Source: Diospyros lotus
Taxonomy: Eukaryota; Streptophyta; Magnoliopsida; Ericales; Ebenaceae
NCBI RefSeq assembly: GCF_014633365.1
Contig: NW_026267104.1
Location: 4,154,001 to 4,218,000 of the forward strand
DNA length: 64,000 nucleotides
Direction: 5' to 3'
Below, piece by piece: positions 52,122-61,997 of this stretch (position 1 is its first letter; each line of letters opens with the position of its first letter). Under the pieces are notes generated by a model. It searched no databases. It saw only the letters and a program-made list of their open reading frames with translations, and was not told the origin of the DNA. Both the position numbers and the translations under genes were made by a program.

Positions 52122-55100
52122 CTTCACTGTTACATTCTTTCCCTCCCTAATTCTATTCAATCTCCCTCTTCATTTCTTCTCAATTTCTTCCCCAATTCCT
52201 CTTCTAACCTATCACAAACCCTAGGTTCATGACAAATGGTATCAGAGCAGTCAATCCTTGGTTGTGGATTTGATTCCAGTTGATTGAAACTCCCAAATGA
52301 GCAGAGCCTTACCATCCTCAGCTGTGATTCTGTTGCAGCTCCAATTTGAAGACGAATCCGATTGGGGCTCAGCAGTGTGCTACTCATTTGGTTTGGAAGA
52401 TGATTTCGACTAGAACCAACCGTTCCTCGATTGTAAATTCAATCGTTCTTGTAAGAGAGTTGGTTGATTTGGTCGGCTGTAATTTCCGTCGTCAATCCAT
52501 AGCGGAGCCCATCATCGATCAGTACAGAGGAGCGTTCGCGATTGGAGTTGGTCGATAGATGAGCATACTTGAAGCGTCGCGAACAGACAACGCTCGCTGT
52601 TGGTGAGGAAGTCCGTCGAAGACGGTTGGGTGGGACAAAGGCGCTGATTATGGCGAGAAAAGAAGGCGTGAAGTGGAAGCGAGTGGGGGTAGTCGTTGAA
52701 TCTCAGCAAACGCACACAGAGCTTAGGCAATCTTGAATCTGTTGTAATCTTGTGTGGAGAGTGATCACTGCAAGAGGCTAACGGCTCGTGGCTAAGACTC
52801 CAATCTTGTCCAGAATTGAAGGCGAGCAAGCCAGGACGATTCGCGATTGGGGCTTGTGGTCGATGATTGGGTTGCGACCAGATCGGAGGGCGATTCCGAC
52901 CCAAACGATGAAGCTTCCGACCGGTGCATTGTTGGTACTGCCGCTTTGATTGGTCAGTGATTTCGATCCAGACGGTAAGAAGCGGATCTGGGTGACTTCT
53001 TGAACCCATTGTAGTTGCTACCAGATTTCGGAAATACCAGGCGAGAGCAGTTCCTTGGCCGTCGACTCCTTCTGCTTGAGTTAATCGAGTGGCCTTCTTC
53101 GGTTGCTTCACCCTTCTTCTTCAGTTGCTTCACCCTTCTTCCTCCATTACCGAAACGAGAGCAAAGCAGCCAAACCAACTCTCAAACGAGCTCTCGACGG
53201 TTTATTCATCTGGCCATGTACTAGAGCTACTTCAGCAAGGAGTGTTGTTGTGATGCTCCAGACTTGAAGGCGAAGCCAACCCAAATCTCTGCGGATTCCG
53301 TTTGAGGCGAATTAAGTCTGGATGACTTCTTGAAGCAGTGGGTGAGGTGGCGTTCATTAGCCGTAAGCCACAGAAGCGGATTATAGGTTGCCAACTGCTT
53401 TGAGGAGATTTTTGGTTGAATCTCATAATCGATTCCAATGACTCAAACAGAGATTCAAGGAGATTTCTGAGAATTCAAAGAACTCGTCGGAAGCCGCAAT
53501 AGATTCTCGGATCCAATTTATTCTCGGGGCCACTAAAGTGTGAAGTAGGTGTTGGACGGTGATTGGGTAATAGCAGCTCTTGGCTGTGATTTTAATTTGA
53601 GTGGAAGGCAGAGAAATCAGTTTTTGTAATTAAAGGTCCAAGTCTTGAAGAGGAAGACGGACAGCTGAGGCAACCGATTCAATCAAGTTCTGAAAGTATT
53701 TGCACAGCAGAAACTTGAGATTTGGAGCAGCTGGGAGTGGATTGTGGAAGGCGAATTTGGAGGGGGATTATTGGCTGTGAATTCCAGCACTCTTTTTGGC
53801 GGTAGTTCCAATCAAATCCTAGGCTGCTAGTAAGGTAAACAAAGGTTAATTTTGGCTTGAATTTTGGGATAATTTGTTTGAAGAAGAGCAGTATGTATAT
53901 AGTTCCTTGGTCTTCAAAGTATGCTGATTGTGAAAAATCAGCTAAGGGGAGCAGTGCATGTAGGAGAGCATGGGAGCCTCAATTGCAGCAGAAAAATCCT
54001 TCATTTTCAGTTGAAATGGGGTTTCAATTGCAGCCGAAGGATGCTGCATTTTCAATGGAATGTCCTGCTCATGAAGCCTTGGGAAGTAGCGCACGAAGGA
54101 GTCCAATGGAGTCTCAATCGCAGCAGAAGGGTGCTGTATTTTCAGGGGGACGACCTGATCATAAGGCCATTGGTAGCAATGCATACATGGAGCAGATGGG
54201 CCCTAAATTGCAGCAAAATAATGCTTCATTTTCAGCTGGAATGGAGCTTCAATGGCAGCCAAAGAATGCTGCATTTTCAGTTGACCAGAAGCATCAAATT
54301 TGGGAAAAGAAGTTTGAGAATGAGACTAGCCAAAGGGACAAAGGAACCAGCAGAGGGTTTGATGAAGAGTGCAAGGAATTCAGTCGAATGTTTCGCGAGA
54401 AGTTGCAAGAGTTTGCAATGATACTATCTACAGAGTATCATTACAGTTTTCCCGCCGAATACTTTGATGACTATCATGGGAGTTTTAATAAGGAGGAGTT
54501 TCTTAAAATGGAGAAGCCAAAGAAGAACAACATTGCTGAAAGTAAATCCTTGGTGTACTCCAGCTACCAACAAGTAAAAGTATTTCCACTTGAGAAGGCC
54601 CCTACTAAAGATATGGAAGAGCCTAAACGTATTGCTCCCTTGGTCTTGGCTATGGAGAGGGCTGAGGAGTGCATGGAAGAAGAGATTGGGGAGGAGGAAG
54701 TGGAGGATGGCACTCAATTAGTTGGCAACTTCTCAAGCACTGCCACTAGAGCTAAGACTCCTGATGCCATTGATCTCTTGAAACAGCAGAATAAGGAGCC
54801 TAAAGAGAAGGAACAAAGGATTGCACTGGACACCTTGCTCAGTACACCTTGCTTGGAACATCTCACATGTATGTCATTGGCACGGGCACACAAGACAAAG
54901 CAAAGGTAACATTGCAGCAGGAAGCGTTGGAGGATGGGGTTGTAGGATTGACGGCGTATTTGGAACCATTTTTTACAGTACTAAGGAAGAGACGGATGGC
55001 TGAAATTGGTGTGACAACAAGACATAATGTTTTTGTTGATGAGGAGAAAGAAAAGAGAAGGCAAAAGAAAAGGAAAAAACAAGATAAGAAGAAGGAAAAG

Positions 55101-55431
55101 CGAAGAAAAAACCGCTGGGTGAAGAGGGGCATTGGATAAAGAAGCAACGGTTAGGTGGTAATAAGTTTCTTGGGGACAAGAAACATTTCAAGGGGGGGAA
55201 ATTGTCACGATCTTGGGTATTATAGGGACAAAGCTGTAATTGAGTAACAATTATAGTTAGGGGTATCTTTGTAATTTGGTTACAGCACATGGGTGTTGTT
55301 ATTCCGTTATTTCCCTTTTTGTCTTGTAGCTTAGTTGGTTAGAGAGTTTTGTTTAGTAACTAAGTGAGGCTATATATATTGCCTCAGCTATAGGAAGGGG
55401 ATATGCAAGAAATGAGAAAATGAATATCTGA

Positions 55432-55474
<43 letters not shown>

Positions 55475-57809
55475 GTTCTTCACTATTACACTCTTTCCCT
55501 CCCTAATTCTATTCAATCTCCCTCTTCATTTCTTCTCAGTTTCTTCCCCAATTCCTCTTCTAACCTATCACAAACCCTAGGTTCATGACACTATTTTTTT
55601 CATTTACAAAACAGCAGTTTTAGCAAGCTACATTGAATCCACAAAAAGTAGTACCTAAATTTACAAAAATGAAATATATATATATACACACACACAATGC
55701 GATTCACCCCTCCTCTTGGGTTATTGTGCGACCTATTACTAACATTTTCAACCTTGAGAGATTGGAGAAATAGTATATTCTTTGATTTATTAGTATTTTT
55801 ATTTTTCTTACTGTGGAGTATATGGTTAGTATTTATATTATTAGCTTTACTATGCAGTCACATGATTAGCATGTGACTTTCTAAAGTAGATGGATGGCTA
55901 AGATTAGAGGGATTTCTTTGTAATCAATGACTAGGATTTATTACTGTTGTAACCCTAGTATAAATAATCTTTTGAGATTCTTTGTAGGCAGTCATTTCTA
56001 CTCTAACCTTTTGAGGTTTTCTTAAACCCAATTTTCTTATTATTGTTCCAGCTTTGTTTCTACACCATTTTAACCCAGAATTCAGGAGTCTTGACTTCTT
56101 TTGCTGATTCTACCTCTCATACTACATCACCAGGGCTCTCAATTTTGGCAACACATATACTCTACAGTAATCACTAAGTGCACTTTGTTCCAATATGCTA
56201 AATGTATCACATTTGAAACACGACATAGAAAGGTATGCAGGCTAATTTTAGTATGTGAAACAGCTTAGACAACATTATATTTTCAGGAAATACATTGAAA
56301 AAAATTGCAAATAAACAAAGCAGATACAACAAAAGAGATCTTAACCATCCACTAGTGTTCCTCTGGCAGGTTCTATTTGTTTAGTTATCAAGCAAAGCTA
56401 ACACATACAAGAAAAAATAAATAAAAAAAAAGAAAGGAAAACCTTTCCAAGTATCTGGAATCATATTTCCACCACCCTTTGGCCAATTTCAAAATAACAA
56501 AATGGCAAGGCCTCCATCTTGCTTATGATTAGAATAAAGCATGGATTCCAGTGACAAATCATTCGAAAAACCCATATTACGGGTAGCAAAAGAACCGTAA
56601 TAAGCATGTCAATTGAGGCAGTTGTAAAAAGAATAAGAAGAAGAAGACATAAATGAAAAATACTTACTCTGTAAAGCCTTCATACACTGTTCCAAAAGAC
56701 CCACTTCCCAGAATGCCGCCCTTCTGCCAAGATTTGATACCACTCATAAAGTTTCCATTAGGTGAAATAGAGTACAGAGGTCCCATGATCATATTAAGGG
56801 ACTCGTCGCCGTTGTCGAATGTATCCGAACACGATTCAGAAAACATGCTGCTCTCTCTTAATAGCGCCCTGCTCCCTTCTCGTTTTTCTTCAATTTGTCC
56901 AACAACTTCCGCAACCTCTTCGGCTGCCCCATTCCCTTTTTTTGGAGAGCTAATGAGCCCTCGACCAATATCAGAAGACAAAGCATCATCATCTTGGGGG
57001 CCAAAAGACCTCAATATATCCCAAGTTGAGCTAACGTTATCCACGACAAAGGATGACACCACCATTGCCGGTGGAGGAGCAAGAACTGGAGGGCGAGCAC
57101 CCTTAATTCCACATCCACCACCATTCTTAGAAGAGTCAGCACTAACCCAATCCCTCGTAATACCCAACTCCAAAAGCTCCTCGCTGTTGTGACCAACTTC
57201 ATCGGATTTTTTATCACTAGTTCTGACATTAGCTGAGCTGCTGATCCCAATCTTTAATTGACCCCCAACCTTGGACTCGAAGCCATCAGAAGAACCATTC
57301 TCAGTCGATTCACGGACCCCAAACTCCCGCAAACCGCCGTGTCTAACTTCACCAAAATTTCTAACACTAGCTTCGGTCTTCGACGAATTCAACCCATTCT
57401 TCAACTGATTAGACTCGTGCTCGTGCTTAATCTTGTCACCAACTCTGAGCTTACTTTCAAACTCATCTTCAGTCAATTCGCTGACCCCAGCGTTCTGCAG
57501 AACCTGACGGCTCCGAAACCTATGGCTCGGGAAACGTTCGGAAGGAGAGCGAGACTTGCGAGCCTCCCAAGCGGCCACCGGAATCGCGAAGTCATCGGGC
57601 CCGGAGAGTCCCAACTGACGGCAAATCCGATCGAAATCGCCTTCAATCCCTTCGACGCGGAAACTCCCAACGCCGAGTTCAGGAAGATCGAGCGGCCGAG
57701 CCTGCTGAGAAAACCGATCCTTGAAAGTCGGCGCCTGGTAGCTTATGTTCTTGACTGCGTCGAGTCGGGCGAGCCTCGGCTTCTGCGCCTGCTTCTGCTT
57801 GGCGTTCAT
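42007..57809 (-). CDS. MEKK1: MEKK1-like MAP kinase kinase kinase
   Basis: This is a Ser/Thr protein kinase at the top of a MAPK cascade. In Arabidopsis MEKK1 acts through MKK1/2 and MPK4 in stress and immune signalling. Exons on the minus strand: 57809-56668, 48691-48607, 48525-48463, 47844-47687, 46329-46257, 46154-46095, 43843-43733, 42216-42007. Phases join to 633 residues. Exon 1 encodes the long regulatory N-terminus, including [13 protein letters not shown] and the [16 protein letters not shown] block typical of plant MEKK1, and ends inside the kinase domain. Kinase landmarks: glycine loop GSGSFG at 368-373, ATP lysine K389 (FFAVKEV), alpha-C glutamate E410, HRD with D484 ([12 protein letters not shown]), DFG D502, and APE E527 ([10 protein letters not shown]). 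The domain ends near [13 protein letters not shown]. Intron 1 (48692-56667, about 8 kb) contains the 51841-55590 retroelement on the opposite strand; the coding sequence is unaffected. Assignment to MEKK1 rather than a close paralogue rests on the N-terminus. Confidence 0.94.
42217..43732. other. MEKK1 intron 7 with a GGGCC-rich insertion
   Basis: 1.5 kb. About 42790-43610 has GGGCC/GGCCC-rich ends (42796-43010 and 43515-43600) around a very AT-rich core. This layout suggests a small non-autonomous DNA transposon. No duplication was identified with confidence. Confidence 0.5.
43844..46094. other. MEKK1 intron 6, 2.25 kb
   Basis: Non-coding, with a TA repeat near 44370-44392. Nothing else recognised. 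Confidence 0.7.
46330..47686. other. MEKK1 intron 4, 1.36 kb
   Basis: Non-coding, AT-rich, no element ends seen. Donor GTATAAAA near 47686. Confidence 0.7.
47845..48462. other. MEKK1 intron 3, 618 bp
   Basis: Non-coding with a T-rich run near 48090-48105. Nothing else recognised. Confidence 0.7.
48692..51840. other. MEKK1 intron 1, part downstream of the retroelement
   Basis: Non-coding. It contains the first copy of a 250-bp direct repeat (50452-50697). About 51450-51840 looks like LTR material (TTGGGTTAT-type ending is on the other side of the inserted element). No host exon seen. Confidence 0.6.
50452..50697 (+). repeat. Direct repeat, left copy, in MEKK1 intron 1
   Basis: About 246 bp sharing ATTCTTTGATTTATT, TAGATGGATGGCTAAGATTA and CCTTTTGAGGTTTT with 55769-56036. 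The left copy lacks about 35 bp with a TATA-like motif that the right copy has. It could be an LTR of a decayed element enclosing the younger one. Confidence 0.6.
51841..52234 (+). repeat. 5' LTR of the MEKK1-intron element
   Basis: 394 bp, including a (CT)n run at about 52086-52118 and a TATATATA motif near 52011. Nearly identical to 55203-55590. Confidence 0.93.
53893..54909 (+). CDS. Uncharacterised protein of the LARD-like element
   Basis: 338 codons from the ATG at 53893; the same frame is open upstream from a TTG at 53857. I recognise no known domain. Residues about 19-129 hold three 21-residue repeats, each starting G-S-S/N-A, with QQK/QQN in the middle and ending in FS (residues 19-39, 64-84, 94-114). 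Two are followed by a shorter unit with QPKDAAFS or QPKNAAFS. Next comes a charged helical block ([20 protein letters not shown]) and [18 protein letters not shown], which resembles the gag-like frame of the 126-13853 element. The C-terminal third is Glu/Lys-rich. It may be a highly diverged gag. The basic stretch at 54849-55139 is in another frame and may be its former tail. Confidence 0.5.
   Translation: MYIVPWSSKYADCEKSAKGSSACRRAWEPQLQQKNPSFSVEMGFQLQPKDAAFSMECPAHEALGSSARRSPMESQSQQKGAVFSGGRPDHKAIGSNAYMEQMGPKLQQNNASFSAGMELQWQPKNAAFSVDQKHQIWEKKFENETSQRDKGTSRGFDEECKEFSRMFREKLQEFAMILSTEYHYSFPAEYFDDYHGSFNKEEFLKMEKPKKNNIAESKSLVYSSYQQVKVFPLEKAPTKDMEEPKRIAPLVLAMERAEECMEEEIGEEEVEDGTQLVGNFSSTATRAKTPDAIDLLKQQNKEPKEKEQRIALDTLLSTPCLEHLTCMSLARAHKTKQR
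55203..55590 (+). repeat. 3' LTR of the MEKK1-intron element
   Basis: 388 bp. The main difference from its partner is the CT repeat length and interruption (55434-55473). Confidence 0.93.
55596..56667. other. MEKK1 intron 1, part upstream of the retroelement
   Basis: Non-coding. The stretch ATGCGATTCACCCCTCCTCT near 55697-55716 resembles the end of SIRE/Opie-type copia LTRs, so the LARD-like element probably landed in an older LTR fragment. The right copy of the direct repeat follows. Donor GTAAGTA at 56661-56667. Confidence 0.6.
55769..56036 (+). repeat. Direct repeat, right copy, in MEKK1 intron 1
   Basis: About 268 bp, same orientation as 50452-50697. It includes CCCTAGTATAAATAATC, a TATA-like motif. 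No clear target duplication was found for the pair. Confidence 0.6.
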
Positions 57810-57842
57810 CTCTCTCGTTCTCTCTCGGAGACTGTAGCCGCG

Positions 57843-57851
57843 TATTTATAG
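57843..57851 (-). promoter_or_regulatory. TATA-like box close to the MEKK1 ATG
   Basis: On the minus strand this reads CTATAAATA, only 34 bp upstream of the ATG at 57809. If used, the 5' leader would be only a few bases. Either the leader is very short or transcription starts further upstream. Confidence 0.4.
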
Positions 57852-58235
57852 GCGCTACGCGCCCGCGCCCGCGACCACGCCGTCGTCGAGGAATCAGCGA
57901 CCTGTTCTTATTTGTTTCACGGTGGTCGCTTTCGCTGGTCCGAGTTGGAAAACATAGCTTGGAACGACGGAGTAAACGGGTGACGCGTGTCACGTGGCGG
58001 ATCGTGACAGGATGATCTTAGATGGTTGCATATATTGAACATTTTAAATAAATATTAATATCTATTCTATCCATCTACCTTTATACCATTATATATACTA
58101 TTACATAAGTAAACGTAATTATAAAATTAAATGAGATATTTTAGTATTATGATACCATATAATAAAGTGAAATTTTAAAATATTTTTTTATATTTTTAAG
58201 GCATTTTACCACAAAATTATACTATATTTTAGTAT

Positions 58236-58651
58236 TTATTATATACACAAAAAATATTATATTTTCTTCATCTAACATTGTGCTTCGCAAAGCAACTTTC
58301 ACCATAATTATTTATAAATTCATTCTCAATATTTTTCTAAAAATAAATAGATCCCTTGCATGCTTTACTAATTATAGTATGACATAATTTATTTGCTCTT
58401 CTAGAAGTGATTCACATTAAAGTTATCTTATTTCATGGTCAAAAAATCTCAAAAAATTATTTTATTATTTTCGTCAAACATCGTACTTAGATGAAAGGAC
58501 TTTCATCGTAATTATTTATAAATTAATTCTTAACGTTATTTTGAATAATACCCAAATCTCTCGCATGTTTTATCTTTTATAACATGACATAATTTATTTG
58601 CCCTTCTAGAAGTTGTCTGCATTAAATATATCTTATTTAATAGTCAAAAAA
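58236..58651. repeat. Tandem duplication, 205-bp period
   Basis: Two diverged copies in direct order. Shared blocks are ATAATTATTTATAAATT, GACATAATTTATTTGC (58381 and 58586) and GTCAAAAAAT (58438 and 58643). Non-coding; function unknown. Confidence 0.75.
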
Positions 58652-58935
58652 TATTGGGAGATGATCTTACCAAGGTTCTTGTCTGATAATTTTAAATGAT
58701 GATCATATCGAGGACCTTACTTAATTGTTGAACGTTCGACCAATGTAAAGGATAAAGTTTCAACATATAACTCTCTTTGATATTTTACAACATATATAAA
58801 AACTTGAGTATTAATTGTAATTTTTTCAAGTATTAGCTTAATTGTCGTATACTATTTTAAAAGACAAAAGATCAACTTTTTTAAAAAATATGACATTTGA
58901 TCTGCTAATATTTTCGGTAGCGTAAACATTTATAA

Positions 58936-59176
58936 CCTCTTGGGGTAGTGCATATGGTCTATCACACACAATTAAGAGCTTGAATTATCACAAAATCATG
59001 GATTCAAGTCTACTTCCGTATAGGTATCAATAATTTGTGTCTATTTGAGGAACCGGATCATTGGCTTCAGTCCGCAATTCACCTACCCATCTGCTTAAGT
59101 CGATGGTATAGCGGGACAGTCTTGATTGAATATTATGTGTTGATCAAACACTTTTCGCGTCTCCTAAAAAAAAAAG
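58936..59176 (+). mobile_element. SINE-like element with A tail
   Basis: About 240 bp with a B-box-like motif (GGATTCAAGTCTACTTCC) and a short A-rich tail (59166-59175). Flanks AACATTTATAA (58925 on) and AACATTATAAA (59181 on) could be a diverged duplication. tRNA derivation is inferred from the box motif only. Confidence 0.45.
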
Positions 59177-59584
59177 TATCAACATTATAAAAGATACACA
59201 TAAATATTATTTATTTATTTATACACTCATGCAATAGAACTAATATTTATTTTAAAATTTTCATCGATTTGATGTGAATTTGGCCTTGTTTATTGGTGGA
59301 TAATTAAATTAATGTGACTAATATTAAAAAGTAACTTGTCTTTTAAAACTAAATAAATAACACCAGCATCTGCTTTGTTTTTAATGATTTTTTTAAAATT
59401 TAATAATTTACATATTTCTATAAATTACACTATTAATCTTTAAATTTTATATTTTATAACAAATTGATCAATATACTTTAACTTTTATTACAATTTATTA
59501 TCTTTTTATTTTTATCACATTACTTTAACAAGAAATAATATCATAAACCTCTAAATCATTTGATTATGTAAGGTTTATATTGCT

Positions 59585-59745
59585 CCTAGTGCATAGGTCA
59601 AGTGATTAAATAAGTAATATGTTAGTGCTAATCTAGTAGGTTGCGAATTCGATTATTGCCTTGCACAAGAATCAATCAGCGATTGACCTCCCCTGACGTA
59701 ATCGATGACACAAGTATCGGGGGCCGCACAAGAGCGATCATTTCA
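59585..59745 (+). mobile_element. SINE-like repeat, copy 1
   Basis: Has a degenerate A-box region and B-box-like GGTTGCGAATTCGATT. It shares TTCGATT, TTGCA-AAGA, GCGATT and AATCGAT-ACAC in the same order with 61110-61310. Ends are undefined. Confidence 0.45.
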
Positions 59746-61109
59746 ACGTGAGGTTTATGTTAATTTTAACATTAATTTTTTTTTAAGTTTATATTAATGA
59801 ATATTAGGTTAATTTTTGTTGATAAAATTTGATGAAAAATTCAAAGGACTGACTTAATTGTAAGAAAAATAAAAATTTAATTGTTGTGACAATAAAATTA
59901 ACATATAATAATTAATTTTATGTGAAATATAAAATTTAAAAAATATTAATGTAGTTTTAAGTTCCTTAATAGTTGATAATTATCCAAATTTAGTAAATCT
60001 TTCATTTGCATGAACCTCAACCTACCTCAATTATTATTATATCGTTTATAACAAGGATTCAAACGGTGGGTTAGTTGAATTCAATTTTTAAGTTTGGTAA
60101 TTTTAGTCATTTTAGTTTATTTTAATTTTTGTATTAAAATAAATTAAAATAATTGAACCTATCAAAATATCAAAAACAATTTGCACTTTGTTATTTTGTT
60201 ATTTTGATTTTTTAATTTTTTTTATCAATTCGGGTTTTTTAATTTTTTAATTTTAAAATTTATTTGATCGATTTAATTTATTTTTTATATATATTAAATC
60301 TATTCGATATTAACAATTGTGTAAGTTGGGTTACTCATTCCCATTATGGGACATGAGCTTTAAAACAATAAAAACAACTTGAACCATATATCTAAGGGTC
60401 ACAATATAATAAAATATTAAGTGAAAATCATATTACTATTTTGATGTGCACTATTTAACCGCTAGAGGTAAGATAAGACGATTTTAACCTGCTAATTTCT
60501 CTCATTCTTTAAGATTTGGATACTAACTTAATCATTAAATATTATTTTAGAAGATAAAAACTCTGTAATTATAAGAGTTAACAATTGGCGATGTTTTGGG
60601 TCTCAATTCCAGGTAGGGGTAAGTATTTAGTGAGTTCAATTATCAAATTGTTCAAACCAAATAAACTAAATATTTTCTAAAAACTGAACAAAAGTGATAT
60701 AATAGTAACTCAAATTGATTTTTTTTAAACAAAAATAACCCTTATATTATGTTGAATAATTTATTTTTCAGCACTTCTGTCATTCTCTGCCTTAATCTAG
60801 TACAAAACGATATCGTTTTTGATATTTCGATCGAATCATTTATTTTAATTTTTTTCAATAAGGAGAATGAACCAAACCGAAATAACAGACAAACTCAAAT
60901 TTAAAAACCAAACCAAATTGAGTCAATCTACAAATTGAACCAAACAAAACTGTTGATTTCGACCAATTCAATTCAATTATTTCAATTTAACAAAAAAGTT
61001 ACTCTCCCCTAATTCGGCCACGTCAATAAACTATGATTTTAAATATCAACAACATATAAAATAATAAATTAATAATACATATCTGATCTAGTGTCAGCCA
61101 CCACTGGAT

Positions 61110-61310
61110 CATGCATGAAGATTGAATAAATGCACATTCTAAAACATAGATTGAGCGGTCGAATAGGCAATATGCCGATATCAATCTGATAGATTACAAG
61201 TTCGATTCTTACTTTGCATAAGAGCCAAAAACTTAATCTGCGATTTATCTTTCTTAATATAATCGATAACACGAGTACTAAAAATCGCGCAAAAATAATC
61301 ATCCCAATAT
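61110..61310 (+). mobile_element. SINE-like repeat, copy 2
   Basis: Parallel to 59585-59745, with ACAAGTTCGATTCTTACTTT as the B-box-like part. It is more AT-rich than its partner, as expected after C-to-T decay. Confidence 0.45.
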
Positions 61311-61544
61311 TGGATAAACGCACCATTCTTTATCCTTTTTATGGGCTCATCCTAACCCGAGCTACCACGCATCCTAAATATCAAATATAATAATTATTAT
61401 TACAGTAATTCAATTAAAATATTATTTATCTATATTTAGTAGTATTGTGAATTTAATTTATTTATAATATATATAGGGAGACACTTATCCTACTATTCCG
61501 ATTAGCTTTTTTATCCAATTGCATGATTTGTATTGCTTTAGCTT

Positions 61545-61935
61545 TGGCCAAATTTTTATTTTTATTCTTATACTTTTACATTTTTTTTATGTAATAATTC
61601 AAATATTTTATTATTTTAATTATACTTTTAAATCTGTTTTATTTAGTTAATTTAACCTTTTTACTTTTACATTATTTTACGTGATAATTCAAATTTTTTA
61701 TTATTTTGATTATACCCTAAACATATATTTTTGAGTTAATTTAATTCCTATACTTTGATGTAAATAGAATGTGATGTGTATTTTGTTATCTCATATTTTT
61801 TTTTTGTATACATAAAAATTTATAAATTAAATTAACTTGAAAATACAAGTTTATATATATAATTGAAATAACAAAAAGTTTAGATTGTTACACAAAAAAA
61901 ATATCAAAATACAAGATTAAATTGATTTAAAAATC
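61545..61935. repeat. AT-rich foldback (MITE-like) repeat, copy 2
   Basis: The left half has TTATGTAATAATTCAAA and TTTTAATTATACTTTT. The right half has TATAATTGAAATAAC and GATTGTTACACAAAA, its imperfect complement. It shares arrangement and motifs with 40585-40945. No coding capacity. Confidence 0.5.
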
Positions 61936-61946
61936 AACTTCAGAAG

Positions 61947-61997
61947 CAGGGGCGGATATAGAGGGGGCTGGCACGGGCTTCAGCCCGTGCCAGCCCC
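61947..61997. repeat. hAT-like end with a perfect 16-bp hairpin
   Basis: CAGGGGCGGATATAG at 61947 resembles the terminal repeat of plant hAT elements. Next to it, GGGGCTGGCACGGGCT (61964-61979) and AGCCCGTGCCAGCCCC (61982-61997) form a perfect inverted repeat with a 2-base loop. The opposite element end was not found. Confidence 0.55.

Larger units (their letters stand above)
51841..55590 (+). mobile_element. Non-autonomous LTR retrotransposon (LARD-like) in MEKK1 intron 1
   Basis: 3750 bp. LTRs 51841-52234 and 55203-55590 start TGTCACGATCTTGGG and end TTCATGACA. The duplication is CTATT (51836-51840 and 55591-55595). The primer site TGGTATCAGAGC lies at 52237-52248 and the purine tract AAGGGGGGGAAAT just before 55203. 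No protease, integrase or RT is present. A leader of about 1.6 kb precedes one long frame (53893-54909), then a basic Lys-rich stretch (about 55025-55120). The leader shares blocks with the 126-13853 element. It is antisense to MEKK1. The LTRs are very similar, so the insertion is fairly recent. Confidence 0.92.

Noticed and set aside
54849..55139. Lys/Arg-rich frame at the end of the MEKK1-intron element as a separate gene
   Set aside because: Abuts the long frame in another phase and runs into the purine tract. More likely the frameshifted tail of that protein or low-complexity sequence.
57258..57993. Plus-strand frames over MEKK1 exon 1
   Set aside because: Antisense shadows of a clear GC-rich coding exon.
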